Shown in pieces: positions 63,966 through 64,000 of a DNA stretch of 64,000 nucleotides. The position numbers were made by a program, and so were the translations under genes. The DNA lies in NCBI GenBank assembly GCA_917880885.1, contig OU862927.1:18679450-18743449 (forward strand), in the 5' to 3' direction. The notes under the pieces were generated by a model. It did no database searches. It was given only the letters and a program-made list of their open reading frames with translations, and was not told the DNA's origin. The stretch is from Limnephilus marmoratus (lineage: Eukaryota; Arthropoda; Insecta; Trichoptera; Limnephilidae). Numbering within the stretch: position 1 is the first letter of the stretch; each line of letters opens with the position of its first letter.

Positions 63966-64000
63966 ACAATAACTTTGTAAACACTACTCTTATTTTTATA

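Overview
This window looks like insect nuclear DNA, most likely lepidopteran; order-level placement is an inference from repeat types, not proven. It is AT-rich, with GC-rich islands that are coding exons. It carries one recognisable host gene on the + strand, with partial copies of many transposable-element families in its introns. The gene is RIM-binding protein (Drosophila Rbp; vertebrate RIMBP2/TSPOAP1), the active-zone scaffold that links RIM to presynaptic calcium channels. Seven coding exons are visible (1-1983, 16041-16244, 17495-17692, 19911-20105, 46868-47182, 56903-57037, 63188-63520). They encode the end of a long disordered Ser/Gln/His-rich region, three FN3 domains, an Asn/Gln/His-rich linker, a poly-Gln stretch and the start of the second SH3 domain. 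Both gene ends, including SH3-I and SH3-III, lie outside the window. All visible introns are phase 0.

Layout. Intron 1 (1984-16040) contains a three-level nested insertion (2759-4770), LINE fragments, tRNA-like SINE heads and a 63-bp tandem array (15431-16040) whose unit includes the splice acceptor of the next exon. Introns 2 and 3 (16245-17494, 17693-19910) are also filled with tandem arrays, one of them touching the next acceptor. Intron 4 (20106-46867) is almost wholly repeats: minisatellites, a duplicated segment carrying three insertions, a full-length SINE, palindromic MITEs, hAT remnants, and a hAT element with perfect 8-bp target duplications sitting inside a LINE. Intron 5 (47183-56902) has a Penelope-like GIY-YIG fragment split by a tRNA-derived SINE, a second full-length SINE with a 63-A tail, and a 1.4-kb minisatellite (52010-53420). 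Intron 6 (57038-63187) has a mariner-like element with long inverted repeats. A LINE fragment follows the last exon.

No second host gene, CRISPR array, prokaryotic operon or viral gene was seen. Most short open frames are chance or transposon debris. The most unusual signal is the tandem amplification of a complete 3' splice site (branch-like TACTAAT, pyrimidine tract, TTAG and the first 11 exon bases) directly upstream of the real one. Several insertions can be delimited precisely because the interrupted reading frame or a second copy of the target resumes on the other side.
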